Source of the DNA: JBAXGW01 sp037139195 | GTDB lineage: Bacteria; Bacteroidota; Bacteroidia; Bacteroidales; JAHJDW01 | Assembly (NCBI GenBank): GCA_037139195.1 | Contig: JBAXGW010000023.1 | Coordinates: forward strand, 1 to 59,208 | DNA: 59,208 bases | Reading direction: 5' to 3' | Shown here: positions 57,482 to 59,208 of the stretch, in pieces | Layout: every line of letters starts with the position of its first letter | Position numbering within the stretch: the first letter of the stretch is position 1 | Notes under the pieces: model-generated | The model's database searches: none | What the model was told of the DNA's origin: nothing | The model's input: only the letters and a program-made list of their open reading frames with translations | Made by a program: the position numbers and the translations under genes

Positions 57482-58659
57482 TGGACAGTAAATTATTTGA
57501 TTTTACCTTAGACAGAACAAATACTTCAAGTGTTAAATGGGATTTGAGAAAAGATCTGTATAATAAAGAAGATGTTTTGCCAATGTGGGTTGCTGACATG
57601 GATTTTGCAACTCCCAATTTTATTATTGACGCTATTAAACAACGTTTAAGCCATCCCGTTCTAGGTTACTCTTTTCGTTCCGAAAGTTATTTTCAGAGCA
57701 TTATTAATTGGCAAAAGAAACAACACAATTGGGAAATTAAAAAAGAGTGGATTTGCTTTAGTCCAGGAGTTGTACCTGCATTAAACATGTTAGTTCTGGC
57801 ATTGACCAACGAAAATGATAAGATTATTATTCAACCTCCTGTTTATCCTCCATTTTTCGATGCAGTTAAAAATAATAATAGAAAACTATTATTAAATCAA
57901 CTTAATTATGAAGATGGGAAATATTCTATCAATTTTAAGGATTTAAAGGAAAAGATAGCACTAGGAGCTAAAATGCTAATACTTTCAAACCCACATAATC
58001 CATGCGGCAGAGTTTGGAAAAAGGAAGAACTTATTAGCATAATAGAGCTTTGCAAAGAAAATGATGTTTTAATTTTATCAGATGAAATACATTGCGATTT
58101 AGTTTTGTCAAATTTCAAACATCAAGCATTAGCATTTGTTGGCAAAGAGTATAGCGACCATATAATTACAGCAATTGCCCCAAGCAAAACATTCAATATT
58201 GCTGGAATGGCAAGCTCATCGGTGATTATTAGCAATGAAGAGCTAAGAAAAAAATACGAAAACACACTGGAAACAATACATGTAGGTATGGGCAATGTTC
58301 TTGGTGCAGTAGCATCAGAGGCAGCGTATACGCTAGGTGAATTGTGGCTAGAGCATTTAATAAACTATCTATCATCTAATATTAGTTACACAAATGAACG
58401 TTTAGCACCATACCAAAAACTAGTTAAGGTTATTCCAACAGAGGCAACTTATTTATTATGGTTAGATTTTAATGGGATGAGATTAACAGATGCTGAATTA
58501 TCTGATTTTTTAATTCAGAAAGCAAATTTGGGATTGAATAAAGGAACCGATTTCGGCTCGGGCGGTAGCGGCTTTGCACGTATGAATATAGCATGTTCTA
58601 AAGAAACCTTAGTTCACGCATTGAACCAGTTAGAAGTTGCTCTAAAGGAATTCAATTAA
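57481..58659 (+). CDS. MalY/PatB-type aminotransferase (C-S beta-lyase)
   Basis: A 392-residue fold-type I PLP enzyme. SPGVVPALNMLVLAL, QPPVYPPFFDAV, LSNPHNPCGRVW and SDEIHCDLVL are MalY/PatB blocks; the PLP lysine is Lys236 in APSKTFNIAG. It should split cystathionine or related thioethers to a thiol, pyruvate and ammonia; methionine synthesis or regulation are the usual roles. Coupled to udk by one-base overlap, a pairing without obvious pathway logic. Confidence 0.9.
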   Translation: MDSKLFDFTLDRTNTSSVKWDLRKDLYNKEDVLPMWVADMDFATPNFIIDAIKQRLSHPVLGYSFRSESYFQSIINWQKKQHNWEIKKEWICFSPGVVPALNMLVLALTNENDKIIIQPPVYPPFFDAVKNNNRKLLLNQLNYEDGKYSINFKDLKEKIALGAKMLILSNPHNPCGRVWKKEELISIIELCKENDVLILSDEIHCDLVLSNFKHQALAFVGKEYSDHIITAIAPSKTFNIAGMASSSVIISNEELRKKYENTLETIHVGMGNVLGAVASEAAYTLGELWLEHLINYLSSNISYTNERLAPYQKLVKVIPTEATYLLWLDFNGMRLTDAELSDFLIQKANLGLNKGTDFGSGGSGFARMNIACSKETLVHALNQLEVALKEFN

Positions 58660-58673
58660 TAAAATTGTTTATT

Positions 58674-59054
58674 ATGAAAAAAATTGTCTTTGCAATAGTT
58701 ATTACTCTTTGTTTTTCGTGTAAGAAAGAATGGTTTGATTATAGAAATAGGTATGCAGGAAAATTTGAGTTTACAGTTCATTATGCATTTTATACTATGA
58801 GCGATGGAGTTAGTGTTGATACTACATATATTTACAATGGCAAAGTTGAAAAAATAAAAGATAAAAAAATGAAAATTATTTTTGGAGCTCGTGAAAATGA
58901 TTATCGCGAAGTTCTGGTTGATAAAGAAGGTCATTTTTCAGAAGGATACATGGGAGGTAGTTTCTCTGATAAGAATAATGTAGAGTTTACAATGAATACT
59001 GGTGGTCTTGGTGGTGGAGGTAGTTATCATATTATTGGGAAAAGAATAGATTAA
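58674..59054 (+). CDS. Small lipoprotein of unknown function
   Basis: A 126-residue lipoprotein (MKKIVFAIVITLCFSC; lipobox LCFSC), beta-rich (GKFEFTVHYAFYT, YIYNGKVEKIKDKKMKIIFG) and ending in a Gly-rich stretch (TGGLGGGGSYHIIGKRID). It resembles small Bacteroidota lipoproteins with a lipocalin-like or META-like barrel. The function is unknown. The start ATG 58674 is preferred over a TTG three codons upstream. Confidence 0.7.
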   Translation: MKKIVFAIVITLCFSCKKEWFDYRNRYAGKFEFTVHYAFYTMSDGVSVDTTYIYNGKVEKIKDKKMKIIFGARENDYREVLVDKEGHFSEGYMGGSFSDKNNVEFTMNTGGLGGGGSYHIIGKRID

Positions 59055-59073
59055 AATTGCAATCTCAAAAAAC

Positions 59074-59119
59074 AAAATTGGGGGAATAAATGCGATATCA
59101 ATTTATTCCCCCAATTTTT
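59074..59119 (+). terminator. Strong intrinsic terminator
   Basis: AAAATTGGGGGAATAAAT and ATTTATTCCCCCAATTTT form a perfect 18-bp stem with a 9-nt loop and T-rich end, closing the udk-patB-lipoprotein unit. Nothing further is seen to 59208. Confidence 0.9.
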
Positions 59120-59208
59120 AATGATTTTCACGTCAAACTAGCCACAATCCCAAAATATTAACCCAACTTGCAGCCAAAATCGTCAAAATTGACTAAAAAA
59201 CGACCAAA

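Noticed and set aside
1..59208. CRISPR array
   Set aside because: No regularly spaced short direct repeats were seen; the repeats present are protein-domain or palindromic repeats.

Overview
The window is about 59 kb of AT-rich chromosome from a member of the Bacteroidota, most likely an uncultured Bacteroidia lineage. The evidence is five proteins with type IX secretion (T9SS) C-terminal sorting domains, two S46 dipeptidyl-peptidases, a Porphyromonas-type peptidylarginine deiminase, an M28 glutaminyl-cyclase-like lipoprotein, many small SPII lipoproteins, and several promoters of the Bacteroidota form (TTTG, 17-23 bp, TAnnTTTG). Most genes lack a Shine-Dalgarno sequence.

Layout. 1-6650: a molybdenum/tungsten-type cluster. 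It holds a membrane protein (probably frameshifted at the window edge), a TiaS-like protein, a small T9SS cargo, an OB/S1-like protein, a ThiS-like sulfur carrier with its ThiF-like activating enzyme, a divergent aldehyde:ferredoxin oxidoreductase (AOR) and a ModE-like regulator. The divergent control region contains a ModE-box-like palindrome. 6701-21635: an S46 peptidase, RseP, a T9SS protein, a TMTC-like membrane/TPR protein with two methyltransferases, a 1289-residue T9SS protein with four pre-peptidase domains, ribosomal protein L25 and PRPP synthetase.

21798-33853: tRNA-Leu(CAA) and a ~12 kb integrated element. A large serine recombinase sits at the left end and is transcribed toward the tRNA; its last residues are read from the antisense strand of the tRNA gene. 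A six-base core, GGGTAC, is found at the tRNA 3' end and again at 33848-33853. Joining the two flanks restores the tRNA directly followed by an intrinsic terminator, which is the expected ancestral arrangement. The element carries a 46-residue protein, a MerR-like regulator with repeated operator-like sites, a promoter and highly structured RNA leader, a T9SS LamG surface protein with an exact 359-bp internal duplication, two unknown proteins, a ~0.9 kb non-coding stretch ending in a nested palindrome, a J-domain protein, two DUF6266-type proteins and a tandem pair of unknown paralogues. I see no relaxase, replication, phage structural or resistance gene.

33916-59208: core and accessory chromosome. 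It contains an M28 cyclase-like lipoprotein, a beta-lactamase-family hydrolase, an M20 peptidase, pth, an alpha/beta hydrolase, exonuclease III, small secreted proteins, the PPAD-like deiminase, a PD40 protein, Tag glycosylase, an M49-like metallopeptidase, rluF, DUF2461, lnt, a LuxE-domain protein, a second S46 peptidase with an unusual specificity residue, a D-serine dehydratase-like PLP enzyme, udk, a MalY/PatB aminotransferase and a lipoprotein.

The most interesting parts are the serine-recombinase element (its tRNA-encoded tail, terminator swap and structured leader) and the AOR cluster with its candidate ModE operator. All family names come from reading motifs; no database search was run.
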